Shown in pieces: positions 27,453 through 40,390 of a stretch of DNA of 64,000 nucleotides. Location: contig CM046295.1 of the NCBI GenBank assembly GCA_025267735.1, positions 18,260,938-18,324,937 of the forward strand, written 5' to 3'. Under the pieces are notes generated by a model. It had not been told where the DNA came from and made no database searches. It worked only from the letters and a program-made list of their open reading frames with translations. The position numbers were made by a program, and so were the translations under genes. How positions within the stretch are numbered: the first letter of the stretch is position 1; the number at the start of each line of letters is the position of its first letter. The DNA comes from Mactra quadrangularis (Eukaryota; Mollusca; Bivalvia; Venerida; Mactridae).

Positions 27453-30400
27453 TTTGAGTAATTTTAACTGAATTGTCCAAGAACGCGTTGAAACTCTATT
27501 TGTTATTTCAACTCCTGTTTGTAATTCTCCAGATATCGCTTCAAAGCATATATAGTGTGAACTTAACAGATACTCTCTTAAATATAGGTAGTTTTAAATG
27601 TACGAGGATTCTTCTTAGTCAGTTTATAAGTTATGCACCCATACTGTAACCCAATATGTCATTAAAAGCACACACTTTGTTAAGTCAAAACTTGCTCGTA
27701 ACACAGAGGAATTGTTTAGGCAATAGTCTACATTATTGTTAGTCAATATTATGGATCACCTAGAAAGGCAAAATTTACAGACTCCATTTCCAATAAAACA
27801 TTACATAAATAGAAAGGCTGATATCTACTTTTTAGTCTGAGTAAAATGTTTAATGTTCAATTAACTGTTGTTTTACAAGATTTTTGTTTGTATTCTGTTG
27901 TTTATAGGTCTGGTTTTGTTGTCACTCCAGGGTTTTTATGTTGTTTTATGTTAACTAAGACACTATAGATTGGATTGCAGTGTAAAATAAAGCAACTTAG
28001 GCAAGTTGCAAAGCTTAAGTTATTAAAATGTAAAAGGTAACATGCAAATGCTTCAATTATTATAGTAAATCACATACAATAATAGACAAGTTGTCCGTAT
28101 CAGCGTTTTATATTTCTCATTTTTTCATTTAAGGCATATGACATGACATTGCATGTTAAATCTACCATTCCTACACAACTTTGGATCATTCGTTGTATTG
28201 TTTCTTGTTAGATCATATTTTATCTTTGATATACAATGTTACAATATGGTATACATTGTAATATACATAAAAATACAACCATAAACAACATGTATGTGTT
28301 ACCGAACAGAGCTATCAAATAACACTATACATAAAGAATGACACTAGAAAGAGAATAAATATTAACTCTTATTTTGATCATATATATAATAGATGTCCCG
28401 GATATAAAAAACGCTTTAGTCAGAAAATACGAAATGTTAGCATACCACAAACTCTTTAGTTAGGAAGATAAAATGTCGCATTCCACAAACTCTTTAGTTA
28501 GAAAGATAAAACGCCGCATACTACAAAACTCTTTAGTTAGAAAAATAGAATGTCGCATGCTACAAAACTCTTTTGCTAGAAATGTACAATACTACGTATG
28601 GGGAATATATATTCATTACATTCGATGTTTTTATTGTAACCCATCAGCGGTTAAACAGCAAAATGACGATTTCCAATTTATTTAGTGGCATGTTGAGAAA
28701 CCATTACATTACTGAAAACAAATTGTTACTCGGAACACTCACATCGGTACGGATATAAAACACGCTATAGAAATGCTAGTCTGAGATAGTTTTGCTGGTG
28801 AAGTAATGTCATTGTTTTGTTTTAATTAGTTTTCTGAACGTAACTTTTCAATTAGTTCGTTAATAACTCTTGTGTTTTGTTTTGTTTTGTACATATCGCA
28901 TACGAAGTAATGTATGTAAATGTACTAAATGATGGACTTGAACACTCAGAAAAAGAACAAAGTTATTGACTTGCATTTCCAATTTAATTAGTTTATTCAT
29001 TGCATCACAATAAATGTTTAAGTAAATTATATATTTCCTTACAATAAACTTTTGTAACAGGCAAAAGATACAGGAAATAATCGGCAACAAATTGTTTGTC
29101 AAAAGCAAGAAAGAAAAGAAAACATATAGACGATATATTTTCTTATGAACATATTAAGGAAACACATAGAAAGAAATTTGAATTTTAACATTTAGGTCGT
29201 GTTCAGTAGACATAAATGCAAGTATTATTGAAGAGTTTGTTTCGATTCAATATGATATCATTAATTTTATTTCCAAACGCATTTGTTCCAATGACATTAA
29301 ACATTGCCATATGGTGCGTTTGTGTGAGTGCTTCTGATAATTGATTAACTTTATTCAATTTCAATTATTTTAATTATTAATTAATTAATTAATTCGCGAT
29401 GTTTGTTTGATGTCTGTAACAAAACGAAGATAAAATGTAATATCTAAATTAGATAACAATTTTGATATAATGATTGCAACAAAAGCTTGGGTGGTCGACA
29501 CATTTGCAGTATTGTCATTTTTAATAATATCATATAAGATAATCATGTGCCTTGTAATAAAATATTTAACTGATGATACTGTTTTATTTTTTCTAAATAT
29601 TTGACTTGGCTTGGTTAATCGTGGTCTACGAAAAGTCAGTTAACATACGATGGAAACGGGAAAGCCTTTGAAACAAGCAGTAAAAGGTCGTAAATGAATC
29701 GTCAATTTTCATCGTAAATTGATCGTAAACTATACTTGTGTAGTGCTTTTAATTATTTCGTCGTGAACTGACGTCGTGAACTAACTTATATTCCTAAATT
29801 GGTCATGGTCTTTATTTATATTTCATTCCTCATCCTTTTTGTCTTAAATTGATCGTAGAGTGTCTCATACAGTGATAAAGTAGTCGTTAAGGTATCTTCT
29901 CAATTTCTTCAAAACTAGTAGTCTTTATTACAACGGTAATACAATAACACAAAATGACCACTCTGGTAAATGAGATACCGAAATGACCATCAGACTTAAG
30001 TAAATATCAGAATGACAAGTAAAATAAAACAAACTGTCTAAATTAGACAAAGAAATGGAGAGTGTTATTAACAATACATAAAAGAAACGATTTTATGACA
30101 ACAGAAAACTATATAAACATGTAATTGATGGTGTTTTGTATAATGATGTCTGGATGTTTGTCGATAATATTAGACAGTTTTTTCATTAGTTATTTTATAT
30201 ATCTAGTTCAGAGTTTCGAAGTAAATTGTTGACTTTTGGTCATTTATTGCCATCAGTTGTATTTATTAGGCATCACATACATGTTTGTGCAATAAACACA
30301 GTAGATACATACTTATAGATATTTGATTTAAGAAATAACTTACAGTTGTCTATATTTTACCATGTTATATAATGTAGGATTGCGCTTTGATGTGAGTATC

Positions 30401-31038
30401 AACCACGAGTGCCATAGCATGATAATATGTATCTACTTCTATTAAATTTATGCTTATGCATAGCTTGGAATGAATTTAGAACTGGTTCAATATTTATCAA
30501 GTAGATCCTTTTCAATATGCATGTAACATGTAGTGTTTTACTTATTTATTGGTTCCAAGTGTATTTGCGTAACACTTTGCGAAAATTGTAGGAAGGACTG
30601 AAGCAAACTGTAATAAGGTTGATAACGGTACGGAGTTGCCCTTAAATGTCGATAAAGAGAAACATTGTATACACATGACTTCAAACATCTTAGACAAGAT
30701 ATGCAGGAAACAATTATCAAGCATACCACAGGTTGTATTTCTCTAGTTACAATATTTTTCATGAAACATACATGTAGTATGTAATTTAACTATTTAATGC
30801 TGGTTTCGCAATTGCTCCTACAAATTTGTTTTTATATTCTTTCATGGATAAATGTGAATTGGTTTAACTTCAGAAGGGCATTGTATAAAATATATTCCAG
30901 TGGCATGACCTGTTTTAAACGAAATACTGCTGACACAGATAAGTGATGTTGATAAATAATTCAGAGATTAAATGACAGTTAACACGAAAGTTAATTATCA
31001 CAAATCAATGATTGTAATTAACCTTATTGCAACAATAC
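27453..31038. other. AT-rich stretch with one minisatellite, no gene recognised
   Basis: Contains the 39-bp array at 28411-28600 and an (ATTA)n run at about 29372-29393. The atcgta/cgtgaact motifs at 29690-29790 recur loosely but form no clean array. No supported coding exon. Confidence 0.5.
28411..28600 (+). repeat. Minisatellite, about 39-bp unit, five copies
   Basis: The anchor ctttagt (last copy cttttgc) recurs at about 28414, 28454, 28492, 28531 and 28569, a period of 38-40 bp. Each copy has a following gatAAAatgtcgcat-like segment and accacaaact. Open frames here arise only from the repeat. A related string (cggatataaaacacgct) recurs near 28747. Confidence 0.85.
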
Positions 31039-31392
31039 TACAGTACAATCTCTTTTGAACAACATTTATTTAAAGGTACTAATTTAAAAGTATTGCTTTT
31101 CAGAGGTCGTTGCTCTGCAGAAGTTCAATCAAAATTACACTTAATGGAAATATAAAAAAGATGTTGATGTGAGAAGGATTTGTATTATGTAAAGGGCCGC
31201 TCTGCGAAGGCTAAATTGAATTGAAATTACGTCTTATGGAAATATTTAAAGCTGCTGTTGTGGTCAAAATTTGCTCTGTAGTAGACCTCTCTGCAGTGGT
31301 TATTTTCAATTATTATGCCTAAGGGAATATCAAAAATGTTGTCGGCAGAGGATTTGTTCTGTAGAGGACTACTTTGCAGAGGTCATACTGTA
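31039..31392. mobile_element. TACAGT-family inverted-repeat element with internal tandem units, copy 1
   Basis: Left end TACAGTACAATCTCTTTTGA and right end gcagaggtcatactgta are imperfect inverted repeats. Inside, a CTCTGCAG-anchored unit recurs at about 31113, 31200, 31289 and 31372 (83-89 bp apart), each with ttctgtagagg/gtaaaggg-type and aatggaaatat segments. Non-coding; superfamily not identified. Confidence 0.75.
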
Positions 31393-31789
31393 TCAACACA
31401 TCAGATGTGGGCTACATAAACCTATATAAGATACAATCAGCTATAAACAATCATATACGTGACCCTGACTCAAATAAAAGAAAGTACAGAGTCGTCAGAT
31501 TATGTAAATAAATGATGTTTTATGGTACATAAAGGATTGAACGATCAATAAATATCGCTGACTTGATATGTGTTGATTGTTTAAGTGCAATTAGGGCAAT
31601 ATTGTTGTTAGAATATTGTCAAACCTTACGAGTTTACTACCTATATATAGACGATATTATATGTTAATATGGTATATGTAAAGGTTGTATGGTAAAGTGC
31701 TGGTAACGGACAAAAATCCGGTAAGACATAAGTTGACTTTTAGTGCATTCATGGCAATGTGGTAAAAGGTTTACTATATGTATTGATTT

Positions 31790-31950
31790 TCCTCCATTAA
31801 TGTGGTATATAGAGAATTCAACGACCGTGTGGATGGGTCGGTGAATTTTGATCAAAGACAAGGTCAAGTTTAGCTAAATAAGATGAAATGACCAACGTAA
31901 AATTGCATAATTTGTGTTGACACAGCGTTAAACCTAATTAAAATGAAATA
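31790..31950 (+). repeat. SINE family B, degenerate 3' part
   Basis: cctccattaatgtggtatat, gtgtggatgggtcggtg, gacaaggtcaagtttagcta and gttgacacagcgttaaacct follow the family B body-to-tail order with many changes. Confidence 0.65.
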
Positions 31951-31987
31951 AATAAATGTTGCATATGCTGTTGAAATGATTTTATGA

Positions 31988-32071
31988 CCAAGCACCGTAA
32001 ATGCTCTACCTGGGTTTGGAACTTACGTCTCTCAGTAGAATTGTGCTCTGCCAACTGAGCTAGCCCAACAA
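31988..32071 (-). repeat. tRNA-like SINE head, isolated
   Basis: On the - strand it reads gggctagctcagttggcag then an aggtag-like segment, resembling the family A head, but no family A body follows. It may be a truncated SINE. A functional tRNA is unlikely because the stems do not pair well. Confidence 0.5.
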
Positions 32072-32668
32072 CTACAATATATAAATTAAATGAAACGTAC
32101 TTGTAATATAACGATGCATAAAAACAATGGCATTGAACCTCGAATCGATGACACAGTGATACTATCCATTGTAAAAAGAAGATGATACAGACAATACAAT
32201 ATATTCTAATCATTGTCATGCAATGTTCCTATTACGTAAGTTGAGAACGTTACAGCTAGTCTAAGCAATGACAATACGAGATAAGAAATCAGTGATGACA
32301 TTCTCTCAACCAGGAAAATAGAAAATTGTAAATTGAATTGAAAGAATACTAGTAATGATTTTTTATAATGATATGGAATAATGTCCATTATCATTTTCCT
32401 TACTGTTGAATAGCTAAAACTGGTTCCAATAAATGAAAAATGTCCACGAAACATGAATGTATGTGTTTGTTTTATGAAGTAAGCTTTTAATCAATACTTA
32501 GCAAAAACTGTCACTGGCATTCGCCTTGCATAAGCTAAATGCACATTTAGGTTAAAATATCGAACATTGCCAGCGGATTCTTACGCTCCAATTGTAGCAG
32601 TTGTGAAAAAAAACTGAAGAAGCATAATTACTCAAACTTTGGGCAATATTTGTACGCAGATCGAATAA

Positions 32669-34108
32669 AGGACTTTAGTCAGTTATTTCCCCTTGTATAC
32701 TCTTCAACCTGGTAGGTCCAATAAGTTGGATAACTCGGATTTTACTCTTACTTTTCAATGTCAATTTCAAAATATATTTTAAATAACGTTTTTGTAAATC
32801 GTTTAATTTGTCTGAAATTTAAGCTTAGTATTTTTAAGGGTAAAGAACTATCTAACTTTCATCACATCTGTAAATATCTTCATTAAGGATATATCATTTG
32901 TTGAAATTGAAAAAAATCTATTAAGTGGGTGGGGTAACTAATTATATCAAAATATCCATAAATTCTAAATAATTTTAATTTATACTAGGACGAAAAAGAA
33001 ACGCCGGGTACATAAAATATGCAACACATGTCCGGCCGTGTTTCGCAAAACAAGAAGGGTCATCGTTAAAAGGGGGTATTTTTTCACATAATCAGCATCG
33101 GAAATCGATTGAAACTTCAACAGCTGGTTCCATACAGATGACATTTCATACAAAAATAAATATAATAATCCAATAATACAATTTATCCCTTAAAACAATC
33201 ATTATAGGTTACCCGGCGTTTCTTTTTCGTCCTAGTATAATTTGTAAGTGATGCATTAAGTGTATAGATGAGACAGTGAAAATATAAAGAACTCAACAAA
33301 TAAGACATTTAGAAAGAAACGAAAACATATATCCTAACCTTGAAATGGCCTTATGAACGTCAGTCCAAACACATATTTAAAATTCTTTTTTCATAATTCC
33401 AAAAGATGTAATAGAATGTCCATATAACATTTTACAATGTCCTAGGGTGAATCACACAAAAAGTGTTTCCAAAATGTAAATTTGATAATTGATCACAACA
33501 CTCTTCACACATGATTTTATTTTCAATTTCACACAGGAACCCGATAATTGCACTGGGAACTTGTGTGTAAACTGTAATTTAAAACGTGTAATGTTTGGTA
33601 ATGTTTATGTTGAGATGAATTATCAAATTTACATTTGAGAAATACTTTTTGTGTAATTTACCCTAAGACATTGTAACATGTTACATAGACAACCTATATC
33701 AACATTTGGATTTATGAAAAAAGAACTTTAAATATGTGTTTGGATTGACGTTCGGAATGCTATTCTAAGGTGAGGTTAAATGTTTTCATTTCTTTCTAAA
33801 TATCTTATTTGCTGATTTTTTTATTTTCGCTATCACATCTATACATTTAATGCATCACTTACAAAATATATCAAAATTATTTTAGAATTAATGGATATTT
33901 TAATAGTTTAGTCACCACACCCACTTCATAGATTTGTTTTCAATTTCAAATCCCGATACACCCTTAACAAGAAAGATATTAGATGAAATATTTTGTTATC
34001 CTTACATAGGTATTCATTAATAAAATCGGAGGATTCCAACTCTAAGGACCTACTTACCAATTGGATTGCTTCAGATTTCATCAGGGAAATGTTACTGACT
34101 AAAGTCCC
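32669..34108. mobile_element. Large foldback element (GGACTTTAGTCAG family) with a nested MITE in its left arm
   Basis: The left end ggactttagtcagttatttc and the right end gttactgactaaagtccc are inverted copies. The complementarity continues inward through both arms, for example aagtgatgcattaagtgtat (about 33246) against atacatttaatgcatcactt (about 33842). The unpaired centre is about 33500-33610. The left arm is longer only because a 251-bp element sits in it (32985-33235). No transposase; non-autonomous. A shorter relative lies at 43317-43641. Confidence 0.85.
32985..33235. mobile_element. MITE with perfect 26-bp terminal inverted repeats, TA-flanked
   Basis: 32985-33010 (starting ctaggacgaaaaagaaacgc) is the exact reverse complement of 33210-33235 (ending ttctttttcgtcctag). 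TA lies on both sides, as for Tc1/mariner-type insertion. The interior has no transposase frame. Perfect repeats suggest a recent insertion, and it splits the older foldback arm. Confidence 0.93.
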
Positions 34109-35451
34109 TTTTTGACCTTGAAAAAAGCAATTGCACTTGATAAGCATTACGTTTAACCTTAATGTCACTGCATGCGTCATTATGTTTGACATATTAAGAC
34201 GACATTTTACTTTTTTGTAATGCATTCGTCATTTTGACAGAGATATCCGTTTTTCCTGACATCGGTAAGGAAGTCAAGTCGACAGCACATCCGTACGTCA
34301 TTTACACATGTTTCAATTTTCAATCTAAATATGACCTTCCTAATAACACTATTCAAGACGATCAACTTTCTCTCTTCCTAACGAATAGTATTACATAATG
34401 TTCTCCGAAATTAACCCGAAGAATTTTTAGAGATTTGTTCAGTTAGCTATAGACATGTTTAAGTTGAATTGTGCGGTTGTGAAACATTGTTACATGTTTG
34501 TTTGTTTGGTTGGTTTAACGCCGTAGCAACACATTGTAAAGGTCATATAACCTACTCACTCCTCCTGGAAAGCCTAAATCTCTCGATTTAGCTGTTAACC
34601 AACTACTAAGCGCATTCTTCTGTCAATGACTGACGGTATGATATGTTAGTAAAAATCAAGTACAACTATACTTAGCATAAAAATTGCAAATTGTACGCTT
34701 ATTTATAAACAACCCCAATTTGTACGTTTATTTATAGATGCACATCATGTATGGTTTGATTTTGACAGGTTTAACTATATTTGACCTAATACACGAGTTT
34801 ATAATTAAAGGAATTATTTTTATCTTTGTGTGCCAGATAATTGGACACCATTTCAATTTACGTGTAGAACTTGATAGTTTTCTTGCATGCAAACAACACA
34901 GTTCTTCTGACCTATCAATTTTCTTGTCTTTATTCAAAGAAAAATCTTCCTGATTTATTCCATCGCGGACTGTGAACTTTTTTCACCAAGATATCAATTA
35001 AAGTATGTCACTTTATTTCAATTTTTCTGGCATGCAGGATAAACATAGTTAGATCTCTGATCCAGGGAATAATGGTTGGAATCCAAAATGTGTCTACATA
35101 CCGTCTTGGAGATTGCCTTTTTTAACATGTCGTGCAGATCATTTTTATTCCCAGCATTGTATTAGGTAGGTCAGTAATTAGCTTACCAATGTAATCTGCT
35201 TAGAACTGGACTATTTGAAAGGTTTATTGTAAGAAGTAGAAAAAACACCGAGGAGTTTGGTGAAAAAAGTATTTTCGACATGTATTTTCACGCTATCCTC
35301 AATAATTCTGTAGGGTAGTAGTCAGTCAGTGACGGATATGTTAAAAACTTGGTTAAAAGATTGGATGTTGTCCTGTCAACCTATGTATTAGGTAGGTCAG
35401 TTGTCAGTCGCTGACATGGTTTATGATTAGTACCAGGTTCTTCTAGAGTAA
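34109..35451. other. No gene recognised; SINE A fragments
   Basis: Holds the family A fragment at 34500-34636 and a small duplication (ttgtacgcttatttata / ttgtacgtttatttata, about 34692-34738). Strings like taggtaggtcagttgtcagt near 35160 and 35390 resemble scraps of the family A body. Confidence 0.5.
34500..34636 (-). mobile_element. SINE family A, 5'-truncated
   Basis: The reversed tail ttggtttaacgccgtagcaa is followed by ggtcatataacctactcact, tcctggaaagcctaaatctc, ctgttaaccaactactaagc and gtcaatgactgacgg. It stops mid-body. Confidence 0.85.
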
Positions 35452-35740
35452 ACCCGGATCGATAGCGCAGTTGGTAGCGCACCGGAATTTGGAATCTCGT
35501 GTCCTGAAGGGGGTACGGGTTCGAATTCCACCTGGGGAGATTATACACTTCCGTAAAAAATTGAGGGTAATGTCAATTTTCCTCCATTGATTAGATAATA
35601 TAGAACAGTTTCCGGCCTTGTGAAAGGGTAGGCCTGGGTGAGTACTGGTTATAGACAAGGGTCCAGGAAAGCTTTGTTAGGTGCGCTAAAATTCGTCTAA
35701 TGACCTAAATTGTGTTGACACGGCGTTAAACCTAATAATA
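35452..35740 (+). mobile_element. SINE family B, near full length
   Basis: Head gcgcagttggtagcgcaccg with B-box-like gggttcgaattcc, then the conserved body (gtaatgtcaattttcctcca, gagtactggttatagacaag, gggtccaggaaagctttgtt) and tail acacggcgttaaacctaata. Confidence 0.92.
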
Positions 35741-36853
35741 AAATAACGTCTAAGGTTTACTCCTTTAGTCCATTTCTTCGCGTTTTGTCTTTCAATCTGG
35801 TCCACGCATCACACAGAACTACAATGTTAGCTAGAGCCTTGGTCAAATTAAACTTTGAGACCAAAAGTAATGCTTAGAACAATTAATTTTGAACACATTG
35901 TTGTAAAATGATTGGAAATTATGTTTAAGTGCGACATCGTTATAGTGCCTCATCGTCATATTTTCTACCCGAAATGCTAAAATAGTGAACACAGGAATTT
36001 CCGACATAACAGGAACATTTCATGGCATGGAACGAACATTTGCATGTAAATTACAAAAATAATAAAATTCAATCTAAAATATTGTATGAAAATAAATATA
36101 TCCACTGAAACAAAATACAGTTGATATGCTACACTGCTTCCCTGTTCTTCAACGTATTTAGTTTTTACATTTTAATTAGATAAAGTTGCTTGTGCAATGA
36201 AAAGCAATTTATTTATGATTTTGTCTTATAAAGTTGATTTCCCAAAAGTATTATTTTGTTACATGTTATGAAAACGGGGAAATAATTATCGATAATTACG
36301 GAGAATTAAAGCGATGAAAGAAGACATATGTTATTTTGCCGCAATGACTTATTTTGCACGAGAAATGTCTTATTTTGAGAGGGCGTAAGTAAAAAGAGTT
36401 GTTATATTTGAAATTGTAATATTCGAGTGTGTTGGCTATAAGTCAAACAATATCTGATGCATTTGTACTGCAACGTTCTCACACCTGAGGTATTGACGTC
36501 GCCGAGTAATAACAACATTGGACTGAAAAACCTTGGATAGCAAGTTCTGCGTTTGTTCAAACCATATCTATAAACTAATCTCATTGTTTCCTTTAGCAAG
36601 AAACTTTATCTTTTTACGACAGCACTGGGATACCAGGAAGCATAATTTTAAGGTGTAAGAAATTGTTTACAAATCGAGTTATTTTAATAGGTATAATACC
36701 TTACACAGATAAAAAAATGTGTGCAGCACAATAGCGGCGGTCAGTTCACCTGATTACTTTTCGTCCTGGGAGATGTTTTGATATTTAGGTTTATGTGTAA
36801 GTGACTTACTACTGCTTTAAACTTGAGAAAAAAATAGTTAAAGATTTTATGTG

Positions 36854-37032
36854 TACAGTGTAACCTTTCTTGAACAACACCCACTGGGAGGGACTAAAAT
36901 GTTTATTGTCCAGAGGTTGTTGCGCAGCAGAGGTTAAATTCATACAAAGTTACACCTAAGTGAAATATTAAAAGCTGTTGTTGTGCAGAGGATGTGTTCT
37001 GTAGAGGGCCGCTCTGCAGAGGTTATACTGTA
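36854..37032. mobile_element. TACAGT-family element, copy 2 (short form)
   Basis: Left end TACAGTGTAACCTTTCTTGA mirrors right end ctgcagaggttatactgta. It has about two CTCTGCAG-type unit boundaries (about 36915 and 37013) against four in the 31.0 kb copy, and shares ttctgtagagggccgctct and the aaagctgttgttgtg-type segments. Confidence 0.8.
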
Positions 37033-38571
37033 TAGCGTACGAGTATGCCGTTACAAAAGCGTACATTGATACTGCGCGGGAATCTAACCTGCAAATGACT
37101 TTCAAAGGCACCATTGACACTTCTAACTCGAGCAATACCTAATGAGCAAGTGACTGCAAATAGATTTCATGTCAAACACCTTTAACCCTTCGTATTATTT
37201 ACACTTTTACACACCATTACCCATCAAAAGGGTTACACTTCCCACAATCTTTGAACGTAAATTGACTTGAAAGAAATATAGATAACTAGGTCAATAAAAA
37301 ACCTCAATTAATCAAGTTGTTAATCTGCCGTCAAAAACTCCAATGTTTTCAATGAATTATTAATGGTTCTAGACATTGTTACTATTGATAGTTACAATTT
37401 GTTAGAATTCTTAGCATTCTGAGAATAAGGTAGTTGAGATTTGTTCTTCTGACACACGCAACATTCAATAATAGTAATGAAATAGTTCTTCAACAGTGTC
37501 ATTTGACATGTAATTTAAATTCACAATTATATTTATACCCTTTGGGAATGTTAACATCATCTGCATGTTTTAATTGATGAATTGTTTTTAACTCTTAGTG
37601 GCGCATACATTAACTACGCTGATGTGAATACTATGTACAGTATTACTGTACTAAGTAATACGAAATGAGTATTTAAACCAGTGAGGTTAATTTCTGCAAC
37701 AACCACAACAACAACAGTGTATGCGTCAAATATAATTGAATAAAATCAACAAAAAAGCGTACCTTTGGGACATAAAAAGGCTTTAGTTTTATTACTGTAA
37801 CCTTTATAAACATGTGCAAAGGTTTTTGGAATATTAGGTATTGATGGCAAATAGTAGTTAAAACTAGTGCGTTTAACCCAACAAAACAAAACATACACGT
37901 ATTTGTCTGAGCTTGTCTGAGTTTTGTGCAGCAATGAACCTCGTTTAAACCCACAGTGGTGATTGTTTAACCTTTTTTCATTACAAGGCGGAACACCATA
38001 TATGTTCACGTTGTCTTCTTTTGTTTGGTTGGTCTTTTTATACCAAAGATGTGCTAAAATTACAGTCTATGGTGTTTTGCTCTGAGGAAAGTCTGAGTTT
38101 GTTATTGCTGCTCTTGTTAAGTGTTCAGATACGCATTTACTTTTAGGTTGCAATACTTTCAAAATATGTAAATATTATTTGTCTAACATTCATATTATTA
38201 CCATGTTTTAAAAGAAACTGTGTGAATACGTATAATCTACAGATGCATTTCAATTCTAAATAAAATTGTCATTAAAAGAACTTCACTAAATGTCAATTCG
38301 ATTAGGTTTAAAAATTATATGTAAGTTGCATTCAATGATGAAGTAGCTTTAATGGATTCGTTCTGACTTAAAACAGAAGTAATGACTCCACGATATCATG
38401 TCACAATATTAATCTTGATTAATGATAGTTGTATTGTAACATGCTTTCAAACACCATTAAGTATATTTAAGGTTTACAACTACCTACCTCCTTACCTAGA
38501 ATTTAGGTTTCCAATTACTGTACCCTTTCAATTACATCGAGTTGTGTGTCGTTAGTTTATTTTTAGATTTT
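37033..38571. other. No gene recognised
   Basis: AT-rich sequence. The only recurring string is tggcgcatacattaactacg (about 37600), shared loosely with 18.8 and 22.4 kb. Confidence 0.5.
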
Positions 38572-38848
38572 TGGGGTTTAACTCCGTGTCATCACAATTT
38601 AGGTCATTTTACGGCGTCCAGCATACTTAACCTAGCTTTCCTGGACCATTGTCTTTAACCAGTACTCACCTACCCTTCCACAAGGCTTGAAACTTTTCTA
38701 TATATCTAACTAATGGAGGAAAAGTGTTATTAATATCAAATTTTCATGCAAGTGTATAACCTCTTCGGGTGGGAATTCAACCCGTTTCCCCGTTTGGGAC
38801 ACGAGATTCCAAAACTCGGCGCGCTACCAACTGCGCTATCGACCCGGG
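38572..38848 (-). mobile_element. SINE family B, near full length
   Basis: Reversed tail tggggtttaactccgtgtca, body (cctagctttcctggaccatt, cagtactcacctacccttcc), and a tRNA-like head reading on the - strand gcgcagttggtagcgcgccg. No target-site duplication found. Confidence 0.92.
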
Positions 38849-39624
38849 TTCTTATACCTTAAAATCGATCATCTTGATAACCGTATTTTATATTTGTTAC
38901 ATGCCTTCAATATCCATTAAGGACATTGATGTTTATACTCGAGTAGTAATGAATGACATTGTCAACTGATTATAGCATCACATTGGAGAAAACTTATTCA
39001 AAGTTTCATTTTACATCAGTGATAACTGCCTTGTCTATGTTTGCATCAATGTTTGATGTTGGAGAATGATTTAATTGATTTTGTCATACTGTTTGTTTTA
39101 ACCATACTTAAATGTAATTGTTTTTGTTTTAATGAAGTTTGTCATTACAGCAATAATGTTTTACGTACGCGTTTAGATTAGAAACAGTATTATTTTTATG
39201 TTCTTTTATAATTATAATTATATGCATTTTTTCTGATGGATTGTTTAATGAAGTCAAATGCGTTATGCTTGTTTTGGAAGTGATATCAAAAGTTGACTTT
39301 TGTAACTTGCCGGCTTGTTTGGTTACCTTACTTGGTATACCAGCAGTCTACGATTCGTAGCTTCGATTCCCATATGGCAACAGCACACCTTTAAGTTTTC
39401 ACGATATGTGTAATAAATATTTTATCATATAACTAGTATGTGTTTTCAAATATCTCAGGATGTGATTGGTTTATTTTTTGGAAAGTGTGCCACATGCTAT
39501 ATATATAAACGATGTTATTAGCTCAATAATTGCGCCATAAATATTGCAAAGCTATGGTTAGCTGAACGTGACCCGTATTGGTTGCTTGTCGGGTATAAAA
39601 CAAACGAGCAGGAATTCAAATCAT

Positions 39625-39993
39625 GGTTTTAATCAATCTCCGTAAACAGATATCCTGTAGAGCGTTGTCGTACAGGATCTTTAAGGCTCGCTTGGAAGTT
39701 TACGTGAAGATGATCTTTATGTAGACCAATCAATGCGTAGCTTTCATCTAGACGAAACACTATTTTGAATTCGTAATTTCTATTTTAGACCAAGGTTTGC
39801 GAGCTAATTTGACACATTCAGTATTATTCACAGCCTGCGATTTGACGGCTCTTTTTAAATTGCGTGACGTAGACGATGTAAACAAGTTACGTATCATAAC
39901 AATTTCGTCGTTAATAGTATGATGAGAAAAGTTCACCTGAACGTGACCCTCGTTTGAAAAAGGCCAGATCCAAATTAGCGAAAAAGCGAGCAA
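39625..39993 (-). pseudogene. Possible frameshifted coding relic, family unknown
   Basis: A 77-codon frame (39993-39760) includes NDEIVMIRNLFTSSTSRNLK and ends KPWSKIEITNSK. Immediately beyond it another frame stays open to a TAA near 39625 and reads VFRLDESYALIGLHKDHLHV and onward. Composition is more protein-like and GC-richer than the surroundings (balanced charges, few runs). This suggests one old coding segment with a frameshift near 39762. I do not recognise the family and it may be chance. Confidence 0.25.
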
Positions 39994-40141
39994 AACACTT
40001 TAGAACAGGTTTTAATGAGATTGGGCTTTAATCAGAGTGATACTGGTTATCCATATTTGGTAAGGGGAACTGAGACAGTATTATATTTAAAAAAAAATAA
40101 AAAATGGTAAATATAAGAAAATAATAAATATTAAAGCATTA

Positions 40142-40390
40142 TATTGTTCGTTTTTTCTCAACTGTCAAAACATGAAAAATTTCACGGTGAATGCGTTTAT
40201 TAAAATCAGTGTTGTAATACATCCATGAGTTTCCGAAAGTGTGTATTATGATCGAGTAAAGCTGTTTATGCCGTTTGATATGTTTTAGTCAAGATATTTT
40301 TAATAACAATTAGGCCGCCAGTACAAAAACAATGCATTCAGCCAACGTGTAATTATTCAAGCTTTGACAGTTGAGAAAAAACGGACAATA
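40142..40390. mobile_element. MITE with about 27-bp terminal inverted repeats
   Basis: Left end tattgttcgttttttctcaa ctgtcaaa is mirrored by right end tttgacagttgagaaaaaa cggacaata with one or two mismatches. The interior is 190 bp without coding. The flanks are very A-rich and contain repeated gataaatatta-like strings. Confidence 0.85.

Noticed and set aside
33926..34225. 99-codon frame on the - strand
   Set aside because: Lies largely in the right arm of the foldback element; composition is that of translated repeat.
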